A DNA stretch of 64,000 nt from Paenibacillus mellifer (GTDB lineage Bacteria; Bacillota; Bacilli; Paenibacillales; Paenibacillaceae): NCBI RefSeq assembly GCF_023195895.1, contig NZ_JALPRK010000022.1, positions 29,662-93,661 on the forward strand, given 5' to 3'. Below, one piece after another: positions 50,153 through 58,469 of this stretch. Position 1 is the stretch's first letter; every line of letters begins with the position of its first letter. Both the position numbers and the translations under genes were made by a program. The notes beneath the pieces were generated by a model, which had not been told where the DNA came from, made no database searches, and saw nothing but the letters and a program-made list of their open reading frames with translations.

Positions 50153-51034
50153 ATGGCGGATTTTTGGATTATATTGACCGGTACACTGGTGGCCGCAACG
50201 TGCGGAGTATTGGGCTGCTTTCTGGTTTTGCGGAAAATGGCCATGGTCGGGGATGCGATCAGTCACTCGGTTTTGCCGGGGATTGCTATCGCTTTTCTAG
50301 TAAGCAGCTCGCGAGACTCGTTATTGATGCTCATCGGAGCGGCCGTGCTGGGATTGATCACGATATTCTTGATTCAGGCTTTGCAGCAAAGCGGCCTGCA
50401 ATCGGATGCCTCGATCGGCATTGTATTTACGGCATTATTTGCCGTCGGCGTAATTCTAATCAGCCGGAACGCCTCTCACATTGACCTGGATCTGGACTGC
50501 GTGCTGTTTGGTGAAATTGCCTACGTGCAGTGGGACACCTGGATTTGGAACGGCTACGACATGGGGCCGGTCGCCGTATGGATGCTGGGAGGAACGCTAC
50601 TCCTCGTGCTGGCGGCAATCCTGTTGTTCTACAAGCAGTTTAAATTATGCGCCTTCGATCCTGCGCTGGCGGCAGCGGTTGGGATTCCGGTCGCATTGTT
50701 CCACTATTTACTGATGGGGCTGGTTTCGCTGTCAACGGTCGCTTCCTTTGAGAGCGTTGGCGCGATCCTGGTTGTCGGTATGCTGATCATTCCAGCTTCG
50801 GCGGCTTATCTGCTGACCGATCGGCTGAGCGTCATGCTGGGGTACAGCGTGCTGATCGGGGTGCTTAGCGCAGCAGGCGGTTACTACGCGGCCAAATGGC
50901 TGGACGCTTCCATCGCCGGTTCGATGGTGACGGTAGCCGGCATCCTGTTCCTGCTGGCGTTTATTTGCTCTCCGAAGCATGGACTGATCGCCCGGTTTGG
51001 CAAACGAAATCGACTGAACTCCGCAGCGGTTTAA
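50153..51034 (+). CDS. mntD: manganese-type ABC transporter permease, second subunit
   Basis: A 293-residue paralogue of the preceding permease. It has the same motif set, LGCFLVLRKMAMVGDAISHSVLPG and GAILVVGMLIIPASAAYLLTD, and about nine helices. Two different permeases, one ATPase and one lipoprotein match the MntABCD layout of B. subtilis. ATG 50153 directly follows the TAA of the first permease, so translation is probably coupled. Confidence 0.92.
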   Translation: MADFWIILTGTLVAATCGVLGCFLVLRKMAMVGDAISHSVLPGIAIAFLVSSSRDSLLMLIGAAVLGLITIFLIQALQQSGLQSDASIGIVFTALFAVGVILISRNASHIDLDLDCVLFGEIAYVQWDTWIWNGYDMGPVAVWMLGGTLLLVLAAILLFYKQFKLCAFDPALAAAVGIPVALFHYLLMGLVSLSTVASFESVGAILVVGMLIIPASAAYLLTDRLSVMLGYSVLIGVLSAAGGYYAAKWLDASIAGSMVTVAGILFLLAFICSPKHGLIARFGKRNRLNSAAV

Positions 51035-51198
51035 GGCATCGTAAGTTCAATCGAGCGGAAGTAAACGCGGTTTCCGGATCGAAAGTGACACTTTCTTGTC
51101 AAGTTTTTGCTACCAAGTGCCTTCTTCTCCGTATTATTGATATAAGTTAGCCGGTAAGTGAACCGGCAGATCATAACAACTTGAGGAGAGGGATTCAT

Positions 51199-52047
51199 AT
51201 GGAGGCAGGTACACAGCAACAGCAACATCCAAAGAAAAACACGCCCGTGGGGAAATGGATTTCCACGGCCATTATCGTCATCGTCGTGCTCATTGTCGGT
51301 TCTAACAGCTACGCACAGGTGGAATACGGTCATGTCGGCTTGTACAAAACATTCGGGAAATTGAATGACAATACTTTATCTCCAGGGATGCATTTCAAAA
51401 TTCCGTTTATGCAAACCGTCATTCAGGTGAATACGCAGGTCACCAAAACGGAAACGGACACCACCGCTTCCTCCAAGGACTTGCAGCCGGTCTCCACGCA
51501 TGTCGCTGTCAACTATTCGGTGAACAAGGATTCGGCTTACAATCTGATGAACAATATCGGCGGAAATTTCGATGTGGTTATCATTAACCCGGCCGTGCAG
51601 GAGATCGTCAAGGAAGTGACGGCACGCTACCAGGCTGAAGATTTGATCGCCAAGCGCGACGTCGTAGCGGGGGAGATTAGCGAGCATTTGACCGCTCGAC
51701 TGGCGAAATATGATCTGATCGTTAACGAAATTAATATCGTCAATTTTAAATTCTCCGACGCGTTTAACCAATCGATTGAAGCGAAGCAGGTTGCTCAGCA
51801 GCAAGCCCTGAAAGCCAGCAACGACCTGAAGCGGATTCAGATCGAAGCGCAGCAGAAGATCGCTCAGGCCGAAGCTGAGGCGGAATCGCTTAAGCTGAAG
51901 AAGCAAGAGGTTACTGCGGAGCTGGTACAGCTGAAGCAGATCGAGGTACAAGAGAAAGCGCTGGAGAAATGGGACGGCAAGCTCCCGCAAGTCACGGGCG
52001 GAGCCACCCCTTTCATCGATATCCAGACGCTGACGAATCAGCGGTAA
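51199..52047 (+). CDS. SPFH/prohibitin-family membrane protein
   Basis: A 282-residue protein with a short Gln/Lys-rich N-terminus, one membrane helix (about residues 20-38) and a band 7 (SPFH) domain to about residue 220. A helical coiled-coil rich in Ala, Glu, Lys and Gln follows (QQKIAQAEAEAESLKLKKQE). Prohibitin-like proteins oligomerise at membranes; the bacterial role is usually a scaffold. ATG 51199 follows GAGGAGAGGG; a TTG at 51181 is in frame but covers the ribosome site. It has its own terminator. Confidence 0.92.
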   Translation: MEAGTQQQQHPKKNTPVGKWISTAIIVIVVLIVGSNSYAQVEYGHVGLYKTFGKLNDNTLSPGMHFKIPFMQTVIQVNTQVTKTETDTTASSKDLQPVSTHVAVNYSVNKDSAYNLMNNIGGNFDVVIINPAVQEIVKEVTARYQAEDLIAKRDVVAGEISEHLTARLAKYDLIVNEINIVNFKFSDAFNQSIEAKQVAQQQALKASNDLKRIQIEAQQKIAQAEAEAESLKLKKQEVTAELVQLKQIEVQEKALEKWDGKLPQVTGGATPFIDIQTLTNQR

Positions 52048-52082
52048 TTGCCTTGGCGCCTCATAAATAATTGAACCGAATC

Positions 52083-52110
52083 AAGCCGCCCTAGAAGGGC
52101 GGCTTTTCCT
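52083..52110 (+). terminator. terminator of the SPFH gene
   Basis: AAGCCGCCCT (52083-52092) and AGGGCGGCTT (52096-52105) form a perfect stem with a 3-base loop, followed by TTCCTTT. Confidence 0.85.
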
Positions 52111-52227
52111 TTGGTCAGGGACGGTTTCAAGGGGCGTTATGAGCTTTGTCGGAACCCAGGATTATGGTAAAATGGCGGTATGCTGTTTAGAGAATAAGAA
52201 CTTCAATGTGGATGGGAGAGCTGTCTG

Positions 52228-52974
52228 TTGTTGAAATACAAACTATTGGCGCTCGATATGGATGGAACGTTGCTCAATGATGAGCATCAGATTACACCGG
52301 AGACGGAACGCTGGATTCGTAAGGCGGCAGCCGCAGGAGTCCATGTCTGCTTGTCAACGGGACGCGGGTATAAGGAGGCGGTTCCTTATGGCGATCAACT
52401 GGACCTGGGAACGCCAATGATTACGGTGAACGGAAGTGAGGTCTGGAAATCGCCGCATGAGTTGCACCGCCGAGTGCTGCTGGATCGATCATTGGTTTCG
52501 CGAATGTACGACATTTCCCGGGAAAAGATGGTCTGGTTCTGGGCTTACGCCGTCGAAGGCAGCTATAACGAAACGAATTGGGAGCCGGGATTATTGGAAC
52601 GGAATCATTGGATGAAGTTTGGTTATTTTACGGAGGACGACGCCGTGAGGGGCGATATTTTGCAGCAGCTGCAGGAAATGGGCGGTCTTGAAATTACGAA
52701 TTCGTCGCCGCATAATCTGGAAATTAATCCGAAGGGAATCAGCAAAGCCAGCGGGATTGACACGGTTTGCGGACTGCTGGGGCTGGAGATGTCCGAAGTT
52801 GTGGCGATTGGGGACAGTCTGAACGACTTGGCCGCGATCGAGGCTGCGGGGCTCGGCGTAGCGATGGGCAACGCGCAGGAAGCTGTAAAGGAGAAGGCGG
52901 ATGTCGTAACCACGTCGAATAATGAAGACGGTATTGCTTGGATTATTCGGGATTATATTTTGACGGGAGAGTGA
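52228..52974 (+). CDS. Cof-type HAD phosphatase
   Basis: A 248-residue haloacid dehalogenase-type phosphatase of the Cof (IIB) subfamily, acting on small phosphorylated metabolites. Motif I is DMDGTLL with nucleophile Asp near residue 10, motif II is STGRG, motif III is the Lys in NPKGISKASG, and motif IV is GDSLNDLAAIEAAG. The substrate is unknown. The start is TTG 52228, nine bases after GGGAG, with a second TTG directly after. It probably forms an operon with DUF456 and the flippase gene. Confidence 0.9.
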   Translation: MLKYKLLALDMDGTLLNDEHQITPETERWIRKAAAAGVHVCLSTGRGYKEAVPYGDQLDLGTPMITVNGSEVWKSPHELHRRVLLDRSLVSRMYDISREKMVWFWAYAVEGSYNETNWEPGLLERNHWMKFGYFTEDDAVRGDILQQLQEMGGLEITNSSPHNLEINPKGISKASGIDTVCGLLGLEMSEVVAIGDSLNDLAAIEAAGLGVAMGNAQEAVKEKADVVTTSNNEDGIAWIIRDYILTGE

Positions 52975-52978
52975 GAAA

Positions 52979-53470
52979 ATGGCGTTGTCCCTACTTGGCT
53001 GGATTCTGGTGATTGCCCTGTTTGCCGTGGGTATGGCCGGAGCGGTGTATCCCGTGTTGCCTGGGGTGCTCGCCGTTTATTTTGCCTTTTTCGTGTACGG
53101 GTGGTTTTTCTCCTTTGAACCGTTTGGGTGGTTTTTCTGGACGTTACAAACGCTGATCGTCGTCGTGCTGATGGTGGCGGATTATGCGGTGGGAGCTTGG
53201 GGCGTCAAGAAATTCGGCGGTAGTAAGCTGTCGGTGTGGTTAAGCACGATTGGTATCATCGTCGGTCCGTTCGTGATCCCGGCTTTCGGTTTGGTATTGG
53301 GCCCACTTCTTGGTGCGATGATCGGGGAATTGATTAAGGGTGAGTCGCTGTCGAAATCATTTAAGGTTGGAGTTGGCTCAGTTGTCGGTTTGTTTAGCAG
53401 TATCGTCGTTAAGGTGATTTTGCAGCTGGTGATGATCGTCGTGTTCATCATTTGGATCGTCGCATTCTAA
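52979..53470 (+). CDS. DUF456 family membrane protein
   Basis: A 163-residue multi-pass membrane protein of unknown function (DUF456, like YqgC). It has about five hydrophobic segments and Gly-rich loops, with the conserved VYPVLPGVL near residue 23 and FGLVLGPLLGAMIGELI near 103-119. ATG 52979 lies four bases after the HAD stop (GAGAGTGAGAAA ribosome region), so the two are probably cotranscribed. Confidence 0.9.
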   Translation: MALSLLGWILVIALFAVGMAGAVYPVLPGVLAVYFAFFVYGWFFSFEPFGWFFWTLQTLIVVVLMVADYAVGAWGVKKFGGSKLSVWLSTIGIIVGPFVIPAFGLVLGPLLGAMIGELIKGESLSKSFKVGVGSVVGLFSSIVVKVILQLVMIVVFIIWIVAF

Positions 53471-53521
53471 TTCATATCTCACAGAGCACTCATCAGGATT
53501 GCGGGAAAGAAGGAATTGGTT

Positions 53522-55150
53522 TTGTCCAAGAAGGAATCGTTTGTTAAAGGTACGCTAATATTAGCGGGGGCTGCGCTGATCGCGAGGGTGCTCGGCTTGT
53601 TCCAGCGTGTCCCGTTGGAGCACATACTAGGAGATATCGGGAACGCGTCTTATTCACAAGCGAATGCGGCTTATTTCATGCTGTTAACTTTAGCAACGGC
53701 CGGCATTCCAAGTACCTTGAGCAAAATGGTGTCGGAACGGCATGCGCTGAACCGACCGGAGGAAGCTCGGCGCGTGTATCAGGCGGCGCTTCTATTTGCA
53801 GGCGCTGCGGGCGTTGTTATGTTCGTGTTGCTGTTTGTCCTGGCACCTTATTACGCTGCGGCTTCTGGTGTTCCGGAATCGGTTGTAGCGATTCGTGCGC
53901 TGGCCCCAGCGCTGCTGCTGTTCCCTTTGATTGCGATCATTCGCGGTTATTTACAGGGCCGAAATATTATGATCGCGGGCGGGGTTTCGCAGGTAATCGA
54001 GCAAATCGTGCGGGTGGCTACCGGCATTGTTTTGGCGTTCCTGCTGTTTAACTGGGGATACTCCGGCGAGCAAATTGCCGCGGGCGCGACGTTTGGTGCG
54101 GTACTCGGAGGGGTAGCCGCATTGGTCGTCATGCTGGTGTACAGCATGAAATTATCGCGGAAGGACCAGACCGAAGGGAAAGAGAAAGCGGAGAAGGAAT
54201 CCGGGAGACTGCCATTTAAAAGGATCTATGCGGAGATCTTCAAGTTGTCGATTCCGATTGTGCTGACCGCACTGGCGGTTCCTGCGGTGAACTTCATCGA
54301 TAACTCGATCTTGAAGCCGCTGCTCACCGGACAGATTGGCTCCGGACAAGCCACCTACATCCTTGGGATTCTCGGGAACCGTGCGCAGATGATCGCCGGC
54401 ATTCCGCCGATTCTAGCGATAGCGCTCAGCCAATCGCTGGTGCCGATCATCTCGGCTGCTTACGCTCGGAAGGATCAGGAGCATTTGCAGCGTCAGGTTA
54501 CGCTTGCGATGCGGGTTGCGGTGCTGAGCGGGATGCCGATCATCCTCGCGCTGGGTACGGCAGCTTATTCCGTGAACGGGCTGTTGTTCAGTACCCGAGA
54601 CGGCAGCAGTATCGTGGCTTTGCTGACGTTTGCGACGATTTTCCAAATCACCATGATGACCAGTAACTCGATCCTGCTTGGAGTAGGTAAAGCCAATTTA
54701 TCGATGGTGCATGTGGCGATCGGGATTCTTGTGAAGTTAGCGGCCAGCTATGTGCTTGCTCAGTTCTGGGGGATTTACGGCATTATTATCGCAACCGGGC
54801 TCTGCTTCCTCGTGATCACGCTGCTCAATGTGCGGGCAATGAAGCAGATCGTTCCGTTCTCGTTGATGGGAAGCCGCTGGGGTGGGTTCCTGGTCACGAT
54901 TGTTGCGTTGTCCGGAATCGGCTACGGCCTGAATCAGGCCGGGATCCAAATGGTGGATCTGATGCCGGCGCGTGTCGCCTTCTTCCTGACCTGCTGCATC
55001 GTTGGCGTAGCGGTTGTCGCGCTATATCCGATTCTTCTCATTGCGCTGCGCGTCGTCCGGAAGGACGAGCTGGCCGGTTATCCGGCGCCGCTGCGCAAGG
55101 TGTTGTCTCCATTGATGCGGTTGCAGAGGGGTGGGCGGCAAGTAGGGTAA
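53522..55150 (+). CDS. murJ: MurJ-type lipid II flippase (MVF/MATE superfamily)
   Basis: A 542-residue polytopic membrane protein with about 14 helices, equal in length to B. subtilis MurJ (YtgP, 544). Such proteins move lipid-linked peptidoglycan precursors across the membrane. Visible marks are GTLILAGAALIARVLGLFQRVPL at the N-terminus and IIRGYLQGRNIMIAGGVSQVIEQIVR around the seventh helix region. The start is TTG 53522, seven bases after AAGGA; TTG 53516 is one base from it. SpoVB-like paralogues are an alternative, but length and N-terminus favour MurJ. Confidence 0.85.
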   Translation: MSKKESFVKGTLILAGAALIARVLGLFQRVPLEHILGDIGNASYSQANAAYFMLLTLATAGIPSTLSKMVSERHALNRPEEARRVYQAALLFAGAAGVVMFVLLFVLAPYYAAASGVPESVVAIRALAPALLLFPLIAIIRGYLQGRNIMIAGGVSQVIEQIVRVATGIVLAFLLFNWGYSGEQIAAGATFGAVLGGVAALVVMLVYSMKLSRKDQTEGKEKAEKESGRLPFKRIYAEIFKLSIPIVLTALAVPAVNFIDNSILKPLLTGQIGSGQATYILGILGNRAQMIAGIPPILAIALSQSLVPIISAAYARKDQEHLQRQVTLAMRVAVLSGMPIILALGTAAYSVNGLLFSTRDGSSIVALLTFATIFQITMMTSNSILLGVGKANLSMVHVAIGILVKLAASYVLAQFWGIYGIIIATGLCFLVITLLNVRAMKQIVPFSLMGSRWGGFLVTIVALSGIGYGLNQAGIQMVDLMPARVAFFLTCCIVGVAVVALYPILLIALRVVRKDELAGYPAPLRKVLSPLMRLQRGGRQVG

Positions 55151-55206
55151 TGATTCGCATAGCCTACCCTAGCCCCCTCTAGCAGGTTCCCCAATGCCGC
55201 CTTTGC

Positions 55207-55416
55207 ACGATTATCCCTTTGGTTCAGGTCAGGGAGTCGTCGTATGGTACACTCATACGATTATCCCTTTGATTCAGGTGTTGGGAGTCGCATGACACAT
55301 TCACACCATTATCCTTTTGGTTCAGTGAGGAAGATGTTGCTGTTGGGATACTCCAAATTTCCTTAATAATCAGTGCCCTGATTATACGGGATAATGGTGT
55401 AAAGGGCCGATCAGAG
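55207..55416. repeat. three degenerate ~50-bp tandem repeats plus an inverted piece
   Basis: The word ACGATTATCCCTTTGGTTCA begins at 55207, recurs with one change at 55257, and again as ACCATTATCCTTTTGGTTCA at 55305. Spacing is 50 and 48 bases, and partly similar spacers contain GGGAGTCG. An inverted piece, GGATAATGGTGT, lies near 55400-55411. This fills the 308-base gap between murJ and the minus-strand DUF2515 gene; no gene or strong terminator was seen in it. It is too degenerate and short to be a CRISPR. Confidence 0.65.
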
Positions 55417-55458
55417 GAGGCGCCCAAGGCGACCAGGGCGACCCGAACGCCCTGCGGG

Positions 55459-56754
55459 TCAGTGGTCCTCGACCGCATCGTGCACTAATGCGGTCTCGAG
55501 GATGCCGTTCCTGTGCGACCGACTGATGTCGCACAGGAACGGCGCCTTCGGCGCGCTGATGCCGTCCAGCGCGCGAGTATCCTTGAGCCAATCTTCCCGG
55601 GAGATTTGCTCATAGGCGGTGTCGCCCCAAGCGCTTAGCAGCTTGGGGCTGTAGAGACGCTGGCCCGGCGGCAGCGTCTCCTGCTCCAGAAGCTCTGACC
55701 CCTGCACCTTGGCGGTCAGAGCTTCTTCTAAATTGGCCGTGAACAATTCCGGCCAATAGTCCGCCCGCGAGCCGCTGTGCGGCACGCTCGCGGCGAACCG
55801 CTCCGCGCCGCTCCGCACGGCGCGGTAGCCCATCAGCATCGCGTATAGGCTCTTGCCTAACGCGATGCGGGCCGGCAGGCTGCCGAAGTCGGAGACCGTG
55901 CGCCCCGCGAGGCGGCGCATCTCTTCCCCGGCAGCCCCCTCCCCCGCCTGTTCACTCAGCGGGAACACCACCTGGTTTAATCCGGTTAGGCTGAACAGGC
56001 GAAAGTTCAGTTTACCCGTGACGTGTTTCTGGAAGTAGGGGTGGCGTACGACGCGTTTCTCGATATAATTCTGCTCGTTAATAATGAGGCCAATGGTGAG
56101 TAAGGCGCTGCCGCGGTCGATCCAGAATCGTTCCCAAAACGGGCGCATAAACCCGGATACGTGAAAATAAGGCAGCAAATGGAACCGACTGGCGCCAAGC
56201 TCCCGGCTCTTCATGTACAACCTTAGCTGCGGATAAGCGTCCTGGAAGATCAAAGCGTTGCTGCGCTCGAGAAACCGATAGGTCAGCCGCTTCTCCTCAG
56301 CGTCAACCACATCGGCGATTCGGCTGCTATGCAGATCCGTCATGTTCCAGCCGGCATTCCGCGAGACCATGTGCGCGAGAAAAGCCCAATGCAGCTCCGG
56401 GCAGGCTTGGTAGCAGGCGAGGTAAGCCGCGGTTCTGCTGATATTGCTTGCCCCAGCCAAGCGGGTTTCCTCAGCGATGGATTCGGCAAGCCGTAAATCC
56501 TCGGCACTGTAGTCCTCCCCTGCCGGCGCGGGTCTAGAAGTCGAGGCGCGCCGCAGCTGCTCTTCGATCTCGGTAATCACCGTTCGGGCAGACGCTTCGT
56601 TCCAACCTAAAGAAACCGTCTCTTTCCGCATTCGGGACGAATCGGAGAGGGAGGCGGTTTTGCTTCGGAGCATGGACGATAAAGCGGCGGGCAGGCGGAA
56701 CATCAATCTCCGCAAACTGATAGCCTTCCCTTTGGTCTGGCGGGGATCACTCAT
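55459..56754 (-). CDS. DUF2515 family protein (YppC-like)
   Basis: A 431-residue soluble protein of unknown function, resembling DUF2515/YppC proteins of spore formers. It is mostly helical; recognisable blocks are NISRTAAYLACYQACPELHWAFLAHMVSRNAGWNMTD (split around residue 130) and LIINEQNYIEKRV. The ATG at 56754 follows AAGGGAGGG. A longer frame to 56811 lacks a site. The 3' third is noticeably GC-rich. No terminator was found after its stop. Confidence 0.8.
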   Translation of the reverse strand: MSDPRQTKGKAISLRRLMFRLPAALSSMLRSKTASLSDSSRMRKETVSLGWNEASARTVITEIEEQLRRASTSRPAPAGEDYSAEDLRLAESIAEETRLAGASNISRTAAYLACYQACPELHWAFLAHMVSRNAGWNMTDLHSSRIADVVDAEEKRLTYRFLERSNALIFQDAYPQLRLYMKSRELGASRFHLLPYFHVSGFMRPFWERFWIDRGSALLTIGLIINEQNYIEKRVVRHPYFQKHVTGKLNFRLFSLTGLNQVVFPLSEQAGEGAAGEEMRRLAGRTVSDFGSLPARIALGKSLYAMLMGYRAVRSGAERFAASVPHSGSRADYWPELFTANLEEALTAKVQGSELLEQETLPPGQRLYSPKLLSAWGDTAYEQISREDWLKDTRALDGISAPKAPFLCDISRSHRNGILETALVHDAVEDH

Positions 56755-56899
56755 GGTGGTTCCGCCCTCCCTTCTTCCCGAACTGCGAATAATTGGCGGC
56801 CCATAAGGCATAATACCGTATTAGTATGTCCGAAACATTTGACTTCCACTCCCGTCTTTGGTTGACTAGAAGTACCTGAAGGAAAGGAAGGGTTGCCTT

Positions 56900-57268
56900 A
56901 TGAAAAAAATAACGTCTCCCGCAGAGTTTCAAGTCAGCATCCAATCCAGCAACCTGATCGTAGCGGTGTTCAAAGCCGACTGGTGCGGGGATTGCAAATT
57001 TATAGATCCGTTTATGCCTGATGTCGAAGAGAAATACGCGGGGCGGTTAACGTTGATCGAGGTGGATGTCGACCAAGTGGGGGATGTCAGCCAGGAGCAA
57101 AACATTCTGGGAATTCCAAGCTTTGTCGCCTATACTGACGGCCGTGAGCTGGTCCGATTCGTGAACAAATTGCGCAAGTCCCGCGAGGAAATCGAGAATT
57201 TCCTGAACCAAGCATTAGACGTCTATCACACGCTTCATGATACGCCGGAAACACGGGATACCTTGTAA
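56900..57268 (+). CDS. thioredoxin-like protein
   Basis: A 122-residue thioredoxin-fold protein with the redox motif WCGDC near residues 28-32 and the cis-Pro in GIPSFVAY near 75. The WCGDC variant resembles YusE-type proteins rather than classic WCGPC thioredoxin. It is cytoplasmic, without a signal peptide. The partner is unknown. ATG 56900 follows AAGGAAGGG. It is monocistronic, ending at a strong terminator. Confidence 0.9.
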   Translation: MKKITSPAEFQVSIQSSNLIVAVFKADWCGDCKFIDPFMPDVEEKYAGRLTLIEVDVDQVGDVSQEQNILGIPSFVAYTDGRELVRFVNKLRKSREEIENFLNQALDVYHTLHDTPETRDTL

Positions 57269-57286
57269 ACATCCGTTATATTCCTC

Positions 57287-57326
57287 ACACCGCCGCCAGG
57301 GATTCCCTTGCGGCGGTGTCTATTTT
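57287..57326 (+). terminator. terminator of the thioredoxin-like gene
   Basis: ACACCGCCGC (57287-57296) pairs with GCGGCGGTGT (57310-57319), followed by CTATTTTT. Confidence 0.85.
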
Positions 57327-57361
57327 TCAACATTTTCTATGAAAGAGGTTCCATCATCGGT

Positions 57362-57367
57362 TATAAT
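57362..57367 (+). promoter_or_regulatory. probable -10 box of ctaA
   Basis: A perfect TATAAT lies 38 bases before the ctaA start. No convincing -35 was found at 16-18 bases, so this is a partial assignment. Confidence 0.4.
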
Positions 57368-57405
57368 GAAAGGGATTTATCGATTAACTAAAAGGTGTGA
57401 ACCGT

Positions 57406-58344
57406 TTGAATACGAAATATTTGAAATGGCTCAGCTACGCATCCTGTTTTGTTATGTTCTTGGCCACGTTGGGCGGCAGCGTCGTGACCAAGACGGAATC
57501 GGGACTGGGCTGCGGCAACGATTGGCCGCTTTGTCACGGGAAATTTGTTCCTGCTCATACTCTTGCTTCAATGATTGAATATTCCCACCGTGCCGTCAGC
57601 GGGGCGGCCGGATTGGTCTCATTGGCGGCGTTTGTCGCCTTTTGGTTATATCGGAAGAACCGTAAAGACCTGCAGCTATACTCCTTATTGGCGCTGATCT
57701 TCGTAATGGTGCAGGCGGTGATGGGAGCCATGGCGGTCATTTATCCCACCTCATCTGCCGTCATGGCGCTGCATTTTGGGTTCTCGTTAATTGCCTTCGC
57801 CAGCTCGATCATGCTGGTGCTGGGCGTTCGTCAGGAGGAACGCGGACAAGCCGGCACACCGTCTCATGCTCATTCCCCGGCGGTCCGTGTATCAAAAAGG
57901 TTCCGCAACCTGACTTGGATAGCGACCGGCTATACCTACATCGTTGTCTATATTGGCGCGTATGTCAGCCATACGGACTCCGCTGGCGGCTGTAGCGGAT
58001 GGCCGCTGTGCAATGGACAGCTCGTACCTGAACTATCCGGAGGGGAAGGCATCGCCTTTATGCACCGGGTTGCGGCTGCATTGCTGCTGGTCGTGATCGC
58101 CACGGTAGGTCACTTTGCCTTCCGCAAACATCCAGGACTGCCGGAAATTCGTAAGCTGGGCGTCGCCGCAACGCTGCTGGTCATCATTCAAGTGTTCACG
58201 GGAGCGACTATAGTGCTGACATTAAACAATTACCATGTTTATTTGTTCGCGTCACTCGCGCACATTATCGTATTGGCCGCCTTATTCGGGGTCTTATGTT
58301 ACCTAAGCGTCCGGACTTGGCAACTGAGCCGGACCTCGGCGTGA
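57406..58344 (+). CDS. ctaA: heme A synthase
   Basis: CtaA oxidises the methyl group of heme O to a formyl group, giving heme A for aa3/caa3 oxidases. The 312-residue protein has eight helices in two similar halves. Heme-ligand His residues are in IEYSHRAVSG and FMHRVAAA, and in the paired later helices. The Cys pair loops are CGNDWPLC and CSGWPLC. The start is TTG 57406, eight bases after AAAGGTG; a GTG at 57397 overlaps that site. ctaB is 22 kb away here, whereas B. subtilis has them side by side. Confidence 0.95.
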   Translation: MNTKYLKWLSYASCFVMFLATLGGSVVTKTESGLGCGNDWPLCHGKFVPAHTLASMIEYSHRAVSGAAGLVSLAAFVAFWLYRKNRKDLQLYSLLALIFVMVQAVMGAMAVIYPTSSAVMALHFGFSLIAFASSIMLVLGVRQEERGQAGTPSHAHSPAVRVSKRFRNLTWIATGYTYIVVYIGAYVSHTDSAGGCSGWPLCNGQLVPELSGGEGIAFMHRVAAALLLVVIATVGHFAFRKHPGLPEIRKLGVAATLLVIIQVFTGATIVLTLNNYHVYLFASLAHIIVLAALFGVLCYLSVRTWQLSRTSA

Positions 58345-58469
58345 TTGTCATGAATCTGTAGAATGACGGAGGCCCAAGCGGCAGCATGGATAAGGTATAC
58401 TTTTGTCTATAAGCGAATGTTAAGTGATGAACGGGCGAATACCCCGTCTTTTTCTAGGAGGACAACGAG

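Noticed and set aside
47435..51034. Zinc (ZnuABC/Zur) operon
   Set aside because: No His-rich metal loop in the binding protein, two distinct permeases, and an MntR-like rather than Zur-like operator; manganese fits better.
55207..55416. CRISPR array
   Set aside because: Only three diverged units, with spacers that are themselves similar, and no cas genes.
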